This document shows positions 21,743-29,582 of a DNA stretch of 64,000 nt, one piece after another (position 1 is the stretch's first letter; each line of letters starts with the position of its first letter). The stretch comes from JAYWXI01 sp036016955 (GTDB lineage: Bacteria > Bacteroidota > Bacteroidia > Flavobacteriales > Weeksellaceae). A model generated the notes under the pieces. The model saw only the letters and a program-made list of their open reading frames with translations, had not been told where the DNA came from and made no database searches. The position numbers and the translations under genes are program-made. The DNA is taken from positions 94,650 to 158,649 of the forward strand of contig NZ_JAYWXI010000005.1 of the NCBI RefSeq assembly GCF_036016955.1. Direction: 5' to 3'.

Positions 21743-21785
21743 AAATCACTTTCCAAATGTTTAAATTTGGGAAGTGATTTTATTT
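21743..21785 (+). terminator. terminator after rpsU
   Basis: Arms AAATCACTTTCCAAAT (21743-21758) and ATTTGGGAAGTGATTT (21765-21780) with one T-G mismatch, followed by TATTTT. It ends five bases before the xerC start. Confidence 0.85.
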
Positions 21786-21789
21786 TGTT

Positions 21790-22671
21790 ATGGTGTGTAA
21801 ATTTTTGGATTATTTGGAGGTTGAAAAGCGTTATTCGCCTCATACTCTGACGAGTTATCGCAAGGACTTGGAGGATTTTTTTTGTTTTGTGCGGGCTACG
21901 GAGGGGCATGAGGATCCTGTGCGGGTGGATAAGCGGGTGGTGCGTAATTTTATGGCGGATCTTGGGGAGAAGGCTTTGGCTAAGAGGAGTATTAATAGGA
22001 AATTGTCTTCTTTGCGTAGCTTTTATCTTTTTTTGCAACGGCTTCGCATGGTGGAAGTTTCTCCGATGGAGGGGGTGCAGTCGGTTAAGTTTTATGCGGA
22101 GAGGCAGGTGCCGATGTCGGTGGAGGAGATGGATTTGTTGCGAGAAGATTTTGGAGAGGTACAGGACGAGAGGTTGTTGGAGGTTTTGGTGGTGGAAGTG
22201 CTCTATCAAACGGGAATGCGTAAGGCGGAATTGTGCGGGCTGCGGATGGATTATGTGGATTTGGAGGGGCGGGAGCTTCGGGTGGTAGGTAAGGGGAATA
22301 AGATGCGGGTGATTCCTATTTCGGAAGCGCTGGCGGAGCTAATGCGGCGGTACTGCCGGCTAAGGCGGCCGGTGGGGGAGTCGGAGGTTTATTTTTTTGT
22401 TAATCGGAAGGGAAAAAAACTCTCAGAAAAATTTGTTTATTCCACGGTAAACCGCTACCTTAGTATTGTCACTTCGAAGAGGAAAAAGAGTCCTCATATT
22501 CTCAGGCATAGTTTTGCGACGCATGTGTTGGGGAATGGGGCGGAGATTTCCAAAGTCAAGGCGATTCTCGGGCATTCCAGTTTGGCTTCGACTCAGGGGT
22601 ATACCAGTGCAGATATTGAACGTTTGAAAAAAGTGTTCAATAATGCGCATCCGAGAGCGAAGAAAGATTGA
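21790..22671 (+). CDS. xerC: tyrosine recombinase XerC
   Basis: 293 aa. The N-terminal core-binding domain (about 3-90) precedes the catalytic domain with R144, K168, H236, R239, H262 and nucleophile Y271 (GYTSADIERLKKVF), complete. XerC-like proteins end in ..NNAHPRAKKD, as here. It is the partner of the XerD at 2855 in chromosome dimer resolution. It is followed 34 bp later by the hibernation factor gene, an order often seen in this group (rpsU, xerC, hpf, tRNAs, tuf). Confidence 0.9.
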   Translation: MVCKFLDYLEVEKRYSPHTLTSYRKDLEDFFCFVRATEGHEDPVRVDKRVVRNFMADLGEKALAKRSINRKLSSLRSFYLFLQRLRMVEVSPMEGVQSVKFYAERQVPMSVEEMDLLREDFGEVQDERLLEVLVVEVLYQTGMRKAELCGLRMDYVDLEGRELRVVGKGNKMRVIPISEALAELMRRYCRLRRPVGESEVYFFVNRKGKKLSEKFVYSTVNRYLSIVTSKRKKSPHILRHSFATHVLGNGAEISKVKAILGHSSLASTQGYTSADIERLKKVFNNAHPRAKKD

Positions 22672-22705
22672 GATTGCCATCGTTTAATTTCAAAAAACAG
22701 GATTT

Positions 22706-22999
22706 ATGAAAATTACAGTACAAGCCATGGGGCTTACGCCTCATCAACCTTTGGAAGAGTACATCGACAAAAAAGTAAACAAGTTGGATACGTTTTATGA
22801 CAAGATTCAAGAGTGTCAGGTTTTTTTGAAGGTCGAAAATGCATCGGAAAAGGAGAATAAAACAGCGGAGATTAAGCTGGTGGTTCCTGGGGATGATATC
22901 GTGGTGAAGAAGACTTCGGCTAGTTTTGAGGAAAGTTTGGATCTTTGTGTGGATGTAGCTAAAAAGTTGTTAATCAAGAAGAAAGAAAAAAACCAGTAA
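22706..22999 (+). CDS. hpf: short-form ribosome hibernation promoting factor (HPF/RaiA family)
   Basis: 97 aa, one domain only (MKITVQAMGLTPHQPLEEYIDKKVNKLDTFYDKI..). The family binds the decoding region of 30S subunits in resting cells and promotes 100S dimers or blocks translation; this short form lacks the dimerisation domain of long HPF. The conserved ENKTAEIKLVVPGDDIVVKKTSASFEESLDLCVDVAKKLL region is present. Its 34-bp gap to xerC suggests one transcript. Confidence 0.9.
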   Translation: MKITVQAMGLTPHQPLEEYIDKKVNKLDTFYDKIQECQVFLKVENASEKENKTAEIKLVVPGDDIVVKKTSASFEESLDLCVDVAKKLLIKKKEKNQ

Positions 23000-23051
23000 A
23001 AAAAAATAAAAAAAAGTTTAAAAATATTTGTGGGTTTCAAAAAAATAGTTC

Positions 23052-23060
23052 TATATTTGC
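23052..23060 (+). promoter_or_regulatory. promoter of the tRNA-Thr/tRNA-Tyr unit
   Basis: TATATTTGC at 23052-23060 with TTTG at 23027-23030 matches the Bacteroidota -7/-33 pair, about 40 bp before tRNA-Thr. Confidence 0.6.
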
Positions 23061-23099
23061 AACCGCAAAACGAAAAGAAGTTCTTTTGAAATCTACAAT

Positions 23100-23173
23100 G
23101 CCTCCATAGCTCAGTTGGCCAGAGCACGTGATTTGTAATCTCGGGGTCGTGGGTTCGAATCCCTCTGGAGGCT
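23100..23173 (+). tRNA. tRNA-Thr (TGT)
   Basis: 74 nt cloverleaf: acceptor GCCTCCA/TGGAGGC, anticodon loop TTTGTAA with anticodon TGT, T-loop GGTTCGAATCC. First of four clustered tRNAs. CCA is not encoded. Confidence 0.95.
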
Positions 23174-23194
23174 CATTAATTTAAGAAAAACTTT

Positions 23195-23275
23195 GGGGAG
23201 ATTCCAGAGCGGTCAAATGGGACTGACTGTAACTCAGTTGCTTCGGCTTCGTAGGTTCGAATCCTGCTCTCCCCA
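23195..23275 (+). tRNA. tRNA-Tyr (GTA)
   Basis: 81 nt with the long variable arm expected of tRNA-Tyr. Acceptor GGGGAGA/TCTCCCC, anticodon stem ACTGA/TCAGT around loop CTGTAAC, anticodon GTA. Confidence 0.95.
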
Positions 23276-23317
23276 CTTTTTTTTAAATTAAATTTTGCAG
23301 ATTGTGAAAAATGTTTT

Positions 23318-23328
23318 ACATTTGCAAA
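23318..23328 (+). promoter_or_regulatory. promoter of tRNA-Gly
   Basis: TACATTTGC (from 23318) with TTTTG at about 23293-23297 precedes tRNA-Gly by some 25 bp, so the third and fourth tRNAs have their own start. Confidence 0.5.
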
Positions 23329-23352
23329 CCGTTACCAACAATAACAAAAAAT

Positions 23353-23425
23353 GCGGAAGTAGCTCAGTTGGTAGAGCGTCAGCCTTCCAAGCTGAATGTC
23401 GCGGGTTCGAACCCCGTCTTCCGCT
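23353..23425 (+). tRNA. tRNA-Gly (TCC)
   Basis: 73 nt. Acceptor GCGGAAG/CTTCCGC, anticodon stem TCAGC/GCTGA around loop CTTCCAA, anticodon TCC. Confidence 0.95.
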
Positions 23426-23431
23426 CAAAGA

Positions 23432-23467
23432 AAATCACAACCAACAGCGGCTTGTGATTTTTTTTTA
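23432..23467 (+). terminator. terminator between tRNA-Gly and tRNA-Thr(GGT)
   Basis: AAATCACAA (23432-23440) and TTGTGATTT (23452-23460) followed by T6 form an intrinsic terminator only 8 bp before the next tRNA. Confidence 0.75.
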
Positions 23468-23475
23468 AGGAAACT

Positions 23476-23547
23476 GCCGTTATAGCTCAGGGGTAGAGCG
23501 CTTCCTTGGTAAGGAAGAGGTCTCGGGTTCAAATCCCGATAATGGCT
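23476..23547 (+). tRNA. tRNA-Thr (GGT)
   Basis: 72 nt. Acceptor GCCGTTA/TAATGGC with one G-T pair, anticodon stem CTTCC/GGAAG around loop TTGGTAA, anticodon GGT. Second threonine isoacceptor of the cluster. Confidence 0.95.
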
Positions 23548-23557
23548 CAAGAGAAGA

Positions 23558-23585
23558 GATTGCCTTAGGGCAGTCTTTTTTTGTC
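23558..23585 (+). terminator. terminator after the tRNA cluster
   Basis: GATTGCC and GGCAGTC arms around TTAG, followed by seven T residues, end the tRNA transcript ahead of tuf. Confidence 0.75.
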
Positions 23586-23745
23586 AGACCGGAAAAAGTT
23601 TTTGCAAAGATTGAGAGAAAGCTGGTGCGAAGGTTGTCTTTTGGTTGAGAAGGAAAAAAGTGTACTTTTGCATTCTGATTTGGTCGTTGTTCGGGATTTT
23701 GCAACCGCTTGGATTTTAATAATGAAACAAATTTTTTCCAAAAAA

Positions 23746-23777
23746 GATTTGATATTCAAAAATTCATTATATTTGCA
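23746..23777 (+). promoter_or_regulatory. tuf promoter
   Basis: TTTG (23746-23749) and TATATTTGC (23769-23777) are spaced about 19 bp apart, a strong Bacteroidota promoter, 45 bp before the tuf start. Confidence 0.65.
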
Positions 23778-23821
23778 GACCGAAATATTAAAAAGTTAAA
23801 TTAAATAAATAATTTTAAATC

Positions 23822-25009
23822 ATGGCAAAGGAAACGTTTAATCGTAACAAACCGCACTTGAACATTGGTACTATTGGTCACGTTGACCATGGTAAAACAA
23901 CCTTGACAGCTGCTATCTCTAAAGTATTGGCTGATAAAGGTCTTGCTGAAAAGAAAGACTTCTCTGCAATTGACTCTGCACCAGAAGAAAAAGAAAGAGG
24001 TATTACTATTAATACTGCTCACATTGAATACGAAACTGAAAACAGACACTACGCTCACGTAGACTGTCCTGGTCACGCCGACTATGTAAAGAACATGGTA
24101 ACGGGTGCTGCTCAGATGGACGGAGCTATCTTGGTTTGTGCGGCGACTGATGGTCCTATGCCACAAACTAGAGAGCACATCCTTCTTTGCCGTCAGGTAA
24201 ACGTTCCTAGAATCGTTGTGTTCATGAACAAAGTGGATATGGTGGATGATGCTGAGCTTCTAGAGCTTGTTGAGCTTGAACTTAGAGATCTTCTTTCTTC
24301 TTACGAATACGACGGAGATAACTCTCCTGTAATCCAAGGTTCTGCTCTTGGTGCACTTAACGGTGAGGCGAAATGGGTTGCTACTGTTGAAGAATTGATG
24401 GATGCAGTAGATAACTGGATTGAGCTTCCTGTAAGAGATCAAGATAAGCCATTCTTGATGCCAATCGAAGACGTATTCTCTATTACTGGTAGAGGTACTG
24501 TAGCAACTGGTAGAATCGAGGCTGGTGTAATCAACTCTGGTGATCCTGTAGACATTGTAGGTATGGGTGAGGAAAAACTTACTTCTACTGTAACAGGGGT
24601 AGAGATGTTTAGAAAAATCCTTGACAGAGGGGAAGCTGGTGATAACGTAGGTCTACTTCTTAGAGGTATCGAGAAAAACGATATCAGAAGAGGTATGGTA
24701 ATCGCTAAGCAAGGTTCTGTTAAGCCACACAAACACTTCAAAGCAGAGGTTTATATCCTTTCTAAAGAAGAAGGTGGACGTCACACTCCATTCCACAACA
24801 AATACCGTCCTCAGTTCTACGTAAGAACGACTGATGTAACTGGTGAGATCCGTCTTCCAGAAGGTGTAGAAATGGTAATGCCAGGTGATAACTTGACTAT
24901 CGAAGTAGAATTGCTACAACCAATCGCTCTTAACGTAGGTCTTAGATTTGCGATCAGAGAAGGTGGTAGAACAGTAGGTGCTGGTCAGGTAACTGAAATT
25001 CTAGACTAA
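23822..25009 (+). CDS. tuf: elongation factor Tu
   Basis: 395 aa GTPase delivering aminoacyl-tRNA to the ribosome. G-domain motifs: GHVDHGKTTL (about 18-27), DCPGHADYV, NKVDMVD and SALGAL; domains 2 and 3 are complete to AGQVTEILD. The base use differs visibly from neighbours (AGA for arginine, GTA, ACT and so on), as expected for a very highly expressed gene. It sits between tRNA genes and secE-nusG, the usual order in the phylum. Confidence 0.98.
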   Translation: MAKETFNRNKPHLNIGTIGHVDHGKTTLTAAISKVLADKGLAEKKDFSAIDSAPEEKERGITINTAHIEYETENRHYAHVDCPGHADYVKNMVTGAAQMDGAILVCAATDGPMPQTREHILLCRQVNVPRIVVFMNKVDMVDDAELLELVELELRDLLSSYEYDGDNSPVIQGSALGALNGEAKWVATVEELMDAVDNWIELPVRDQDKPFLMPIEDVFSITGRGTVATGRIEAGVINSGDPVDIVGMGEEKLTSTVTGVEMFRKILDRGEAGDNVGLLLRGIEKNDIRRGMVIAKQGSVKPHKHFKAEVYILSKEEGGRHTPFHNKYRPQFYVRTTDVTGEIRLPEGVEMVMPGDNLTIEVELLQPIALNVGLRFAIREGGRTVGAGQVTEILD

Positions 25010-25031
25010 TCGACTGTATAGTCATCCAATA

Positions 25032-25070
25032 AAAAGTTCCGCAAGGAAAAAACTTGCGGAACTTTTAAAA
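25032..25070 (+). terminator. terminator after tuf
   Basis: AAAAGTTCCGCAAG (25032-25045) and CTTGCGGAACTTTT (25053-25066) form a 14-bp stem, the longest perfect hairpin in this stretch, directly upstream of tRNA-Trp. Confidence 0.85.
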
Positions 25071-25076
25071 ACAACT

Positions 25077-25147
25077 ACGGGCATCGTCTAATGGTAGGAT
25101 AGAGGTCTCCAAAACCTTTGGTCAGGGTTCGAATCCTTGTGCCCGTG
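25077..25147 (+). tRNA. tRNA-Trp (CCA)
   Basis: 71 nt. Acceptor ACGGGCA/TGCCCGT, anticodon loop CTCCAAA with anticodon CCA, T-arm GGGTTCGAATCC. It lies 12 bp before secE and is probably part of the secE-nusG transcript. Confidence 0.93.
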
Positions 25148-25159
25148 CAAACAACAATT

Positions 25160-25366
25160 ATGAGTTCATTTGTAGATTTTTTAAAAGGCTCTTATACCGA
25201 AGTTAAAGAAAAAATAGAATGGCCAAAATGGGCTGATTTACAATCTTCAACGATTGTGATTACCGTAGCTACCGTTTTGCTGGCTATTTTTCTTTTTGGT
25301 GTGGATACTTTCTTTAATAAGATTATACAGAATGCTTTGTCTATACTAATTAACCTATTCAATTAA
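25160..25366 (+). CDS. secE: preprotein translocase subunit SecE
   Basis: 68 aa from the ATG at 25160 (MSSFVDFLKGSYTEVKEKIEWPKWADLQSS). One transmembrane helix (about 33-52) follows the amphipathic KVxWP-type helix (KIEWPKWADL) typical of SecE, the clamp subunit of SecYEG. The longer frame overlapping tRNA-Trp is not used. nusG follows at 26 bp. Confidence 0.93.
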   Translation: MSSFVDFLKGSYTEVKEKIEWPKWADLQSSTIVITVATVLLAIFLFGVDTFFNKIIQNALSILINLFN

Positions 25367-25392
25367 CAAAATTTAAAAATAAGTACACAGAG

Positions 25393-25935
25393 ATGAGCGA
25401 TTTGAAATGGTATGTACTGAAAGCTGTTAGTGGACAGGAAAACAAAGTCAAAAACTACATTGAGAATGAGATTCAGCGCTTGGGTTATGATTCTTATGTT
25501 ACTCAGGTGGTGATTCCAATGGAGAAGGTTATCCAAATAAAGAATGGAAAAAAAGTGCCTAAAGAAAGGCCTTATTACCCTGGCTACTTAATGATTGAAG
25601 CTAATTTGATGGGGGAGATTCCACACGTTATAAAGAACATTCCGGGCGTAATTTCTTTTTTATCTCTGACTAAAGGAGGCGATCCTGTTCCGATGAGAAA
25701 AATCGAGGTAGACCGAATGTTGGGTCGTATGGATGAACTTTCCGAATTTGCAACGGATTTGGCTATTCCTTATGTGGTGGGCGAAAGCGTGAAAGTAGTG
25801 GATGGTCCTTTCAATGGCTTTAACGGAACGGTAGAGAAGGTTCTTGAGGATAAGAAAAAATTGGAAGTTTCGGTGATGATTTTTGGACGAAAGACTCCAA
25901 TGGAGTTGAGTTATGTTCAAGTTGAAAAAGTGTAA
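25393..25935 (+). CDS. nusG: transcription termination/antitermination protein NusG
   Basis: 180 aa. The N-terminal NGN domain (WYVLKAVSGQENKVKNYIENE..) binds RNA polymerase; the C-terminal KOW domain begins at VGESVKVVDGPFNGFNGTVEKV (about 125). Normal length. It couples transcription to translation through S10 or Rho. Confidence 0.95.
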   Translation: MSDLKWYVLKAVSGQENKVKNYIENEIQRLGYDSYVTQVVIPMEKVIQIKNGKKVPKERPYYPGYLMIEANLMGEIPHVIKNIPGVISFLSLTKGGDPVPMRKIEVDRMLGRMDELSEFATDLAIPYVVGESVKVVDGPFNGFNGTVEKVLEDKKKLEVSVMIFGRKTPMELSYVQVEKV

Positions 25936-25957
25936 TGATTACAAATCATATAAGTAT

Positions 25958-25988
25958 AACGTTCGAGTCAAGCTCGAACGTTTTTTAT
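25958..25988 (+). terminator. terminator after nusG
   Basis: CGTTCGAG (25960-25967) and CTCGAACG (25973-25980) with six T residues. It separates secE-nusG from the L11-L1-L10-L7/L12 operon, which has its own promoter. Confidence 0.85.
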
Positions 25989-26082
25989 TTTAGCAAGTGG
26001 CTAAAATAAAAAAGAAAAAATGGGAGTAAGCCTCGGTAAATCGGAGAAACATGAAATCTTGTTGAAATATAATGATTTAATT

Positions 26083-26212
26083 ATTGGCTATCTCAAAAAA
26101 TATTTATAATTTTGCAAACTCAAATACCGGATTGTGAGGTGAGATAAACACTTCGGTAGGAATAATAAATGCTTCCAAACTCATTAATTATTCAAATTTT
26201 AAAAAACAAAAA
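26083..26212 (+). promoter_or_regulatory. promoter and leader of the rplKAJL operon
   Basis: TATAATTTTGC at 26104-26114 with a TTGG near 26083 marks the promoter. The 95-nt leader contains GGATTGTGAGGTGAGATAAAC (26129-26148 area), which resembles L1-type binding sites on messenger RNA (a GUGAGGUGAGAUAA-like asymmetric loop), so feedback by L1 is plausible. This is motif resemblance only. Confidence 0.45.
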
Positions 26213-26656
26213 ATGGCTAAAAAAGTCTTTAAAATGGTAAAACTTCAGGTGAAGGGTGGCGCTGCTAACCCGTCTCCACCGGTAGGTCCAGCTTTGGGTT
26301 CTGCGGGGGTGAACATCATGGAGTTTTGTAAGCAATTCAACGGAAGAACTCAAGACAAGCCGGGGCAAGTATTGCCTGTTGTGATTACGGTGTACGAGGA
26401 TAAGTCCTTTGACTTCGTGATTAAAACGCCTCCTGCTGCAATTCAACTTTTGGATGCGGCTAAGCTAAAAGGAGGTTCCGGTGAGCCAAACCGTAACAAA
26501 GTGGGATCAGTAACCTGGGAGCAAGTCCAAAAAATCGCTGAAGACAAAATGGCAGATCTTAACTGCTTTACTTTGGATTCTGCTATTAGCATGGTGGCAG
26601 GTACGGCAAGATCTATGGGGATCAAAGTAACAGGAACTAAACCAGCTAACGCTTAA
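26213..26656 (+). CDS. rplK: 50S ribosomal protein L11
   Basis: 147 aa. GTPase-associated-centre protein with the N-terminal KLQVKGGAANPSPPVGPALGSAGVNIMEFCKQFN and C-terminal RNA-binding domain (GTARSMGIKV). First gene of the operon; L1 follows at 11 bp. Confidence 0.97.
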   Translation: MAKKVFKMVKLQVKGGAANPSPPVGPALGSAGVNIMEFCKQFNGRTQDKPGQVLPVVITVYEDKSFDFVIKTPPAAIQLLDAAKLKGGSGEPNRNKVGSVTWEQVQKIAEDKMADLNCFTLDSAISMVAGTARSMGIKVTGTKPANA

Positions 26657-26667
26657 AACTGAATGAA

Positions 26668-27360
26668 ATGGCAAAATTAACGAAGAAACAAAAAGAAGCT
26701 TTAAGCAAAGTAGAAAAAGGTAGAATCTACAGCCTAGAAGAAGGTTCTGCGCTGGTAAAAGAAGTTAATACTGCGAAATTTGATGCCTCTGTAGACATTG
26801 CGGTTAGACTTGGGGTTGACCCAAGAAAAGCCAATCAAATGGTAAGAGGGGTGGTTTCTCTTCCTCACGGAACAGGTAAGGATGTAAAAGTTCTTGCGTT
26901 GGTTACTCCGGATAAGGAAGCGGAAGCTAAGGAAGCAGGTGCGGATTTTGTTGGTTTAGATGAGTACTTGGACAAAATCAAAAACGGATGGACGGATGTG
27001 GACGTTATCGTAACCATGCCTGCTGTCATGGGTAAATTAGGTCCATTGGGTAGAGTTTTAGGGCCAAGAGGTCTTATGCCGAACCCTAAGTCTGGAACGG
27101 TAACGATGGAAATCGGAAAAGCGGTTTCGGAAGTGAAATCCGGTAAGATTGATTTTAAAGTAGACAAGTACGGTATCGTACACGCGGCAATCGGAAAAGT
27201 ATCTTTCGATGCAGAGAAGCTTAAAGAAAACGCGGCTGAGCTTTTACAGACTCTTCAGAAGCTGAAACCAACAGCGGCTAAAGGAACTTATGTGAAGTCG
27301 ATTTATCTTTCTTCTACCATGAGCCCCGGAATTGCAATCGATACTAAATCTGTAAACTAA
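26668..27360 (+). CDS. rplA: 50S ribosomal protein L1
   Basis: 230 aa, normal length. Signature region LGPLGRVLGPRGLMPNPKSGTVT (about 120-142). L1 forms the L1 stalk and in many bacteria represses its own operon by binding the leader. rplJ follows at 13 bp. Confidence 0.97.
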   Translation: MAKLTKKQKEALSKVEKGRIYSLEEGSALVKEVNTAKFDASVDIAVRLGVDPRKANQMVRGVVSLPHGTGKDVKVLALVTPDKEAEAKEAGADFVGLDEYLDKIKNGWTDVDVIVTMPAVMGKLGPLGRVLGPRGLMPNPKSGTVTMEIGKAVSEVKSGKIDFKVDKYGIVHAAIGKVSFDAEKLKENAAELLQTLQKLKPTAAKGTYVKSIYLSSTMSPGIAIDTKSVN

Positions 27361-27373
27361 AATCTGTAAGACA

Positions 27374-27910
27374 ATGAGAAAAGAAGATAAAGTAACCGTT
27401 ATACAGGAGATAAAGGATCTTTTGCAAGATGCGAAAAACATCTATGTAGCGGATCTTGAAGGCTTGAATGCAGCGAGAACTTCAGATTTTAGAAGACAAG
27501 CATTTAAGAATAACATCAAGGTAAAAGTGGTGAAGAACACCCTTTTGCAAAAAGCCATGGAACAGATCGAGGGCGTAGATTTCTCCGAAATGTTTGGCAC
27601 TTTCAAAGGGAACTCTGCCCTTATGATTTCCGAGACGGCTAATGCTCCGGCGAAGCTGATTAAGGACTTCAGAAAGAAAGAGGAGAAACCTGCTTTGAAG
27701 TCGGCTTATTTGCAAGAAACTTTCTACATCGGTGATAATAATTTGGATACTCTTGCGAGCATCAAATCTAAGGAAGAAATGCTTGGCGAGATTATCGGAT
27801 TGCTTCAGTCTCCGATCAAGAGAGTACTCTCTGCGCTTGAGAACAAATCTGAAGGTGCGGAGTCTAAAACCGAGGAGGCTGCCGGAGAGGAGGCTGCTTC
27901 TGCTGAATAA
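27374..27910 (+). CDS. rplJ: 50S ribosomal protein L10
   Basis: 178 aa stalk base protein (YVADLEGLNAARTSDFRRQAFKNNIKVKVVKNTLLQKAM). The C-terminal tail (about 155-178) is acidic and alanine-rich, the platform where L7/L12 dimers bind. The gap to rplL is 47 bp. Confidence 0.96.
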   Translation: MRKEDKVTVIQEIKDLLQDAKNIYVADLEGLNAARTSDFRRQAFKNNIKVKVVKNTLLQKAMEQIEGVDFSEMFGTFKGNSALMISETANAPAKLIKDFRKKEEKPALKSAYLQETFYIGDNNLDTLASIKSKEEMLGEIIGLLQSPIKRVLSALENKSEGAESKTEEAAGEEAASAE

Positions 27911-27957
27911 TTTACACTCAAAAAATATCATAATCAACAACTAAAAACATTATTAAA

Positions 27958-28329
27958 ATGTCAGATTTAAAAAATTTAGCTGAAACGCTAGTAAACCTTA
28001 CTGTAAAAGACGTAAACGAATTGGCTGCTATCCTTAAGGATGAGTACGGAATTGAGCCTGCTGCTGCGGCTGTAGTAGTTGCAGGTGGTGCTGCTGCAGG
28101 TGAAGCTGCTGAAGAGAAAACAGAATTCGATGTAATTTTGAAATCTGCAGGTGCTTCTAAGTTGGCTGTTGTTAAATTGGTGAAAGATCTTACAGGTGCA
28201 GGTCTTAAAGAAGCAAAAGACATCGTAGACGGTGCTCCTGCTCCAATTAAGCAAGGTGTTCCAAAAGACGAAGCAGAAGCGCTTAAGAAGCAACTTGAAG
28301 AAGCTGGTGCTGAAGTAGAATTGAAGTAA
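27958..28329 (+). CDS. rplL: 50S ribosomal protein L7/L12
   Basis: 123 aa. N-terminal dimerisation part (SDLKNLAETLVNLTVKDVNELAAILKDEYGIEP), Ala-rich hinge (about 35-50), C-terminal domain recruiting translation GTPases (FDVILKSAGASKLAVVKLVKDLTGAGLKEAKDIVDGAP). It ends in a strong terminator, and rpoB does not follow: an efflux and two-component cassette of 8 kb intervenes. Confidence 0.97.
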   Translation: MSDLKNLAETLVNLTVKDVNELAAILKDEYGIEPAAAAVVVAGGAAAGEAAEEKTEFDVILKSAGASKLAVVKLVKDLTGAGLKEAKDIVDGAPAPIKQGVPKDEAEALKKQLEEAGAEVELK

Positions 28330-28354
28330 GCTCACTTTACGGTGAATACGATAG

Positions 28355-28382
28355 GCCCATCCTTTTAGGATGGGCTTTTTTA
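28355..28382 (+). terminator. terminator after rplL
   Basis: GCCCATCC (28355-28362) and GGATGGGC (28368-28375) with T6. It closes the ribosomal operon before the efflux genes. Confidence 0.88.
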
Positions 28383-28467
28383 TTTGAATGAGGGATTAAA
28401 TTCAGAATTTCTTCAGAATTTCCAAGCACCTTTGCGGCAGTAATTTTACTTAACAAAAGATAAAATA

Positions 28468-29550
28468 ATGAAAAAAGCACTTGCCGCGGGGCTGTTCGGT
28501 TTATTCCTCCTAACGATCGGCTGCAAAAAGGAAAAAGAGGACAAAGAGCAGGAGATGGTTTATCCGGTGACAACGGCCTTAACGAAAGATACGGTTGTGG
28601 TCAAGGAATATGTAGCTCAAATTCGTTCCCAAAAAAACATCGAAATCCGCGCGAAAGAGCAAGGCTTTTTGCAAGGGGTTTATGTGGACGAAGGGCATTA
28701 TGTTCGGGCGGGGCAACCGTTGTTCCAAATTATGCCGCAGCTGCTTCAGGCTGAGGTTCAAAAAGCTCGGGCAGAAGTTAATCAGGCGTCCATTGAGCTT
28801 CAGAATGCGTCGGTATTGTCGGGGAGCAATGTGGTTTCGGTTAACGAGAAAAAAATGGCTCAGGCGAAGTTGGAAGCTGCCAAAGCCGAGTTGAAATTGG
28901 CCCAAACCAAACTGTCTTTTACGACTATTCGGGCGCCTTTTTCGGGAGTGATTAATCGTTTACCTCTGAAAATCGGAAGTTTGGTAGAGGAGGGGGCTTT
29001 GCTCACGACGCTTTCCGACAATTCGGGGATTTACGGCTATTTTAATGTGTCGGAACCCGAGTATCTCAATTATGTGACGCACGGCTCCCAATACGGCGAT
29101 GGGACGGTTACGTTGGTTATGGCAAACGGTCAGCCTTTCCCGGAGCAGGGAAAAATAGAAACGATTGAAGGCGAGTTCGATAGCGAGACAGGAAATATTG
29201 CCTTCAGGGCAAAATTCCCCAATTCCCAAAATATTTTAAGAAACGGCGAGACGGGAAAGATTCAAATGAAAATACCTTTGCCTTCTGCGCTGATTATTCC
29301 TCAGAAAGCCACGTATGAAATTCAGGACAAAACATATGTTTTTGTGCTTGAACCTAACGGTACGGTTTCTTCCCGAAACATCGAAGTGGCGTATGCAATG
29401 CCTGATCTTTACGTAGTGTCTTCGGGGTTAAAGGCTAACGAAAAGTTTTTGGTTGAGGGTATTCAGAAAGTGAAGGATGAGCAGCGGGTGCAAACGAAAT
29501 TTCAATCGCCCAAGCAGGTGATGGCCTCACTCCGACTCAAGGCTAACTAA
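28468..29550 (+). CDS. RND efflux membrane-fusion (adaptor) lipoprotein
   Basis: 360 aa AcrA/MexA-type periplasmic adaptor. Lipobox LTIGC with Cys19; barrel-sandwich hybrid and alpha-hairpin (about 45-165: IRSQKNIEIRAKEQGFLQGVYVDEGHYVRAGQPLFQI, then QAKLEAAKAELKLAQTKLSFTTIRAPFSGVINRL), followed by the beta-barrel and membrane-proximal domains (RNGETGKIQMKIPL). It links the inner-membrane pump and outer-membrane channel encoded next. First gene of a three-gene operon (gap 32 bp to the pump gene). Confidence 0.94.
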   Translation: MKKALAAGLFGLFLLTIGCKKEKEDKEQEMVYPVTTALTKDTVVVKEYVAQIRSQKNIEIRAKEQGFLQGVYVDEGHYVRAGQPLFQIMPQLLQAEVQKARAEVNQASIELQNASVLSGSNVVSVNEKKMAQAKLEAAKAELKLAQTKLSFTTIRAPFSGVINRLPLKIGSLVEEGALLTTLSDNSGIYGYFNVSEPEYLNYVTHGSQYGDGTVTLVMANGQPFPEQGKIETIEGEFDSETGNIAFRAKFPNSQNILRNGETGKIQMKIPLPSALIIPQKATYEIQDKTYVFVLEPNGTVSSRNIEVAYAMPDLYVVSSGLKANEKFLVEGIQKVKDEQRVQTKFQSPKQVMASLRLKAN

Positions 29551-29582
29551 GAGGAAATAAGCATAAAGTAAAGAAGAATATT

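Noticed and set aside
2855..22671. Xer recombinases as marks of an integrated element
   Set aside because: Both have housekeeping XerC/XerD features and neighbours; no attachment sites, phage or conjugation genes are near.
26020..26109. 29-codon frame ahead of rplK (MGVSLGKSEKHEILLKYNDL..)
   Set aside because: It ends inside the rplK promoter and has no conserved partner or start signal that I can see; most likely chance.
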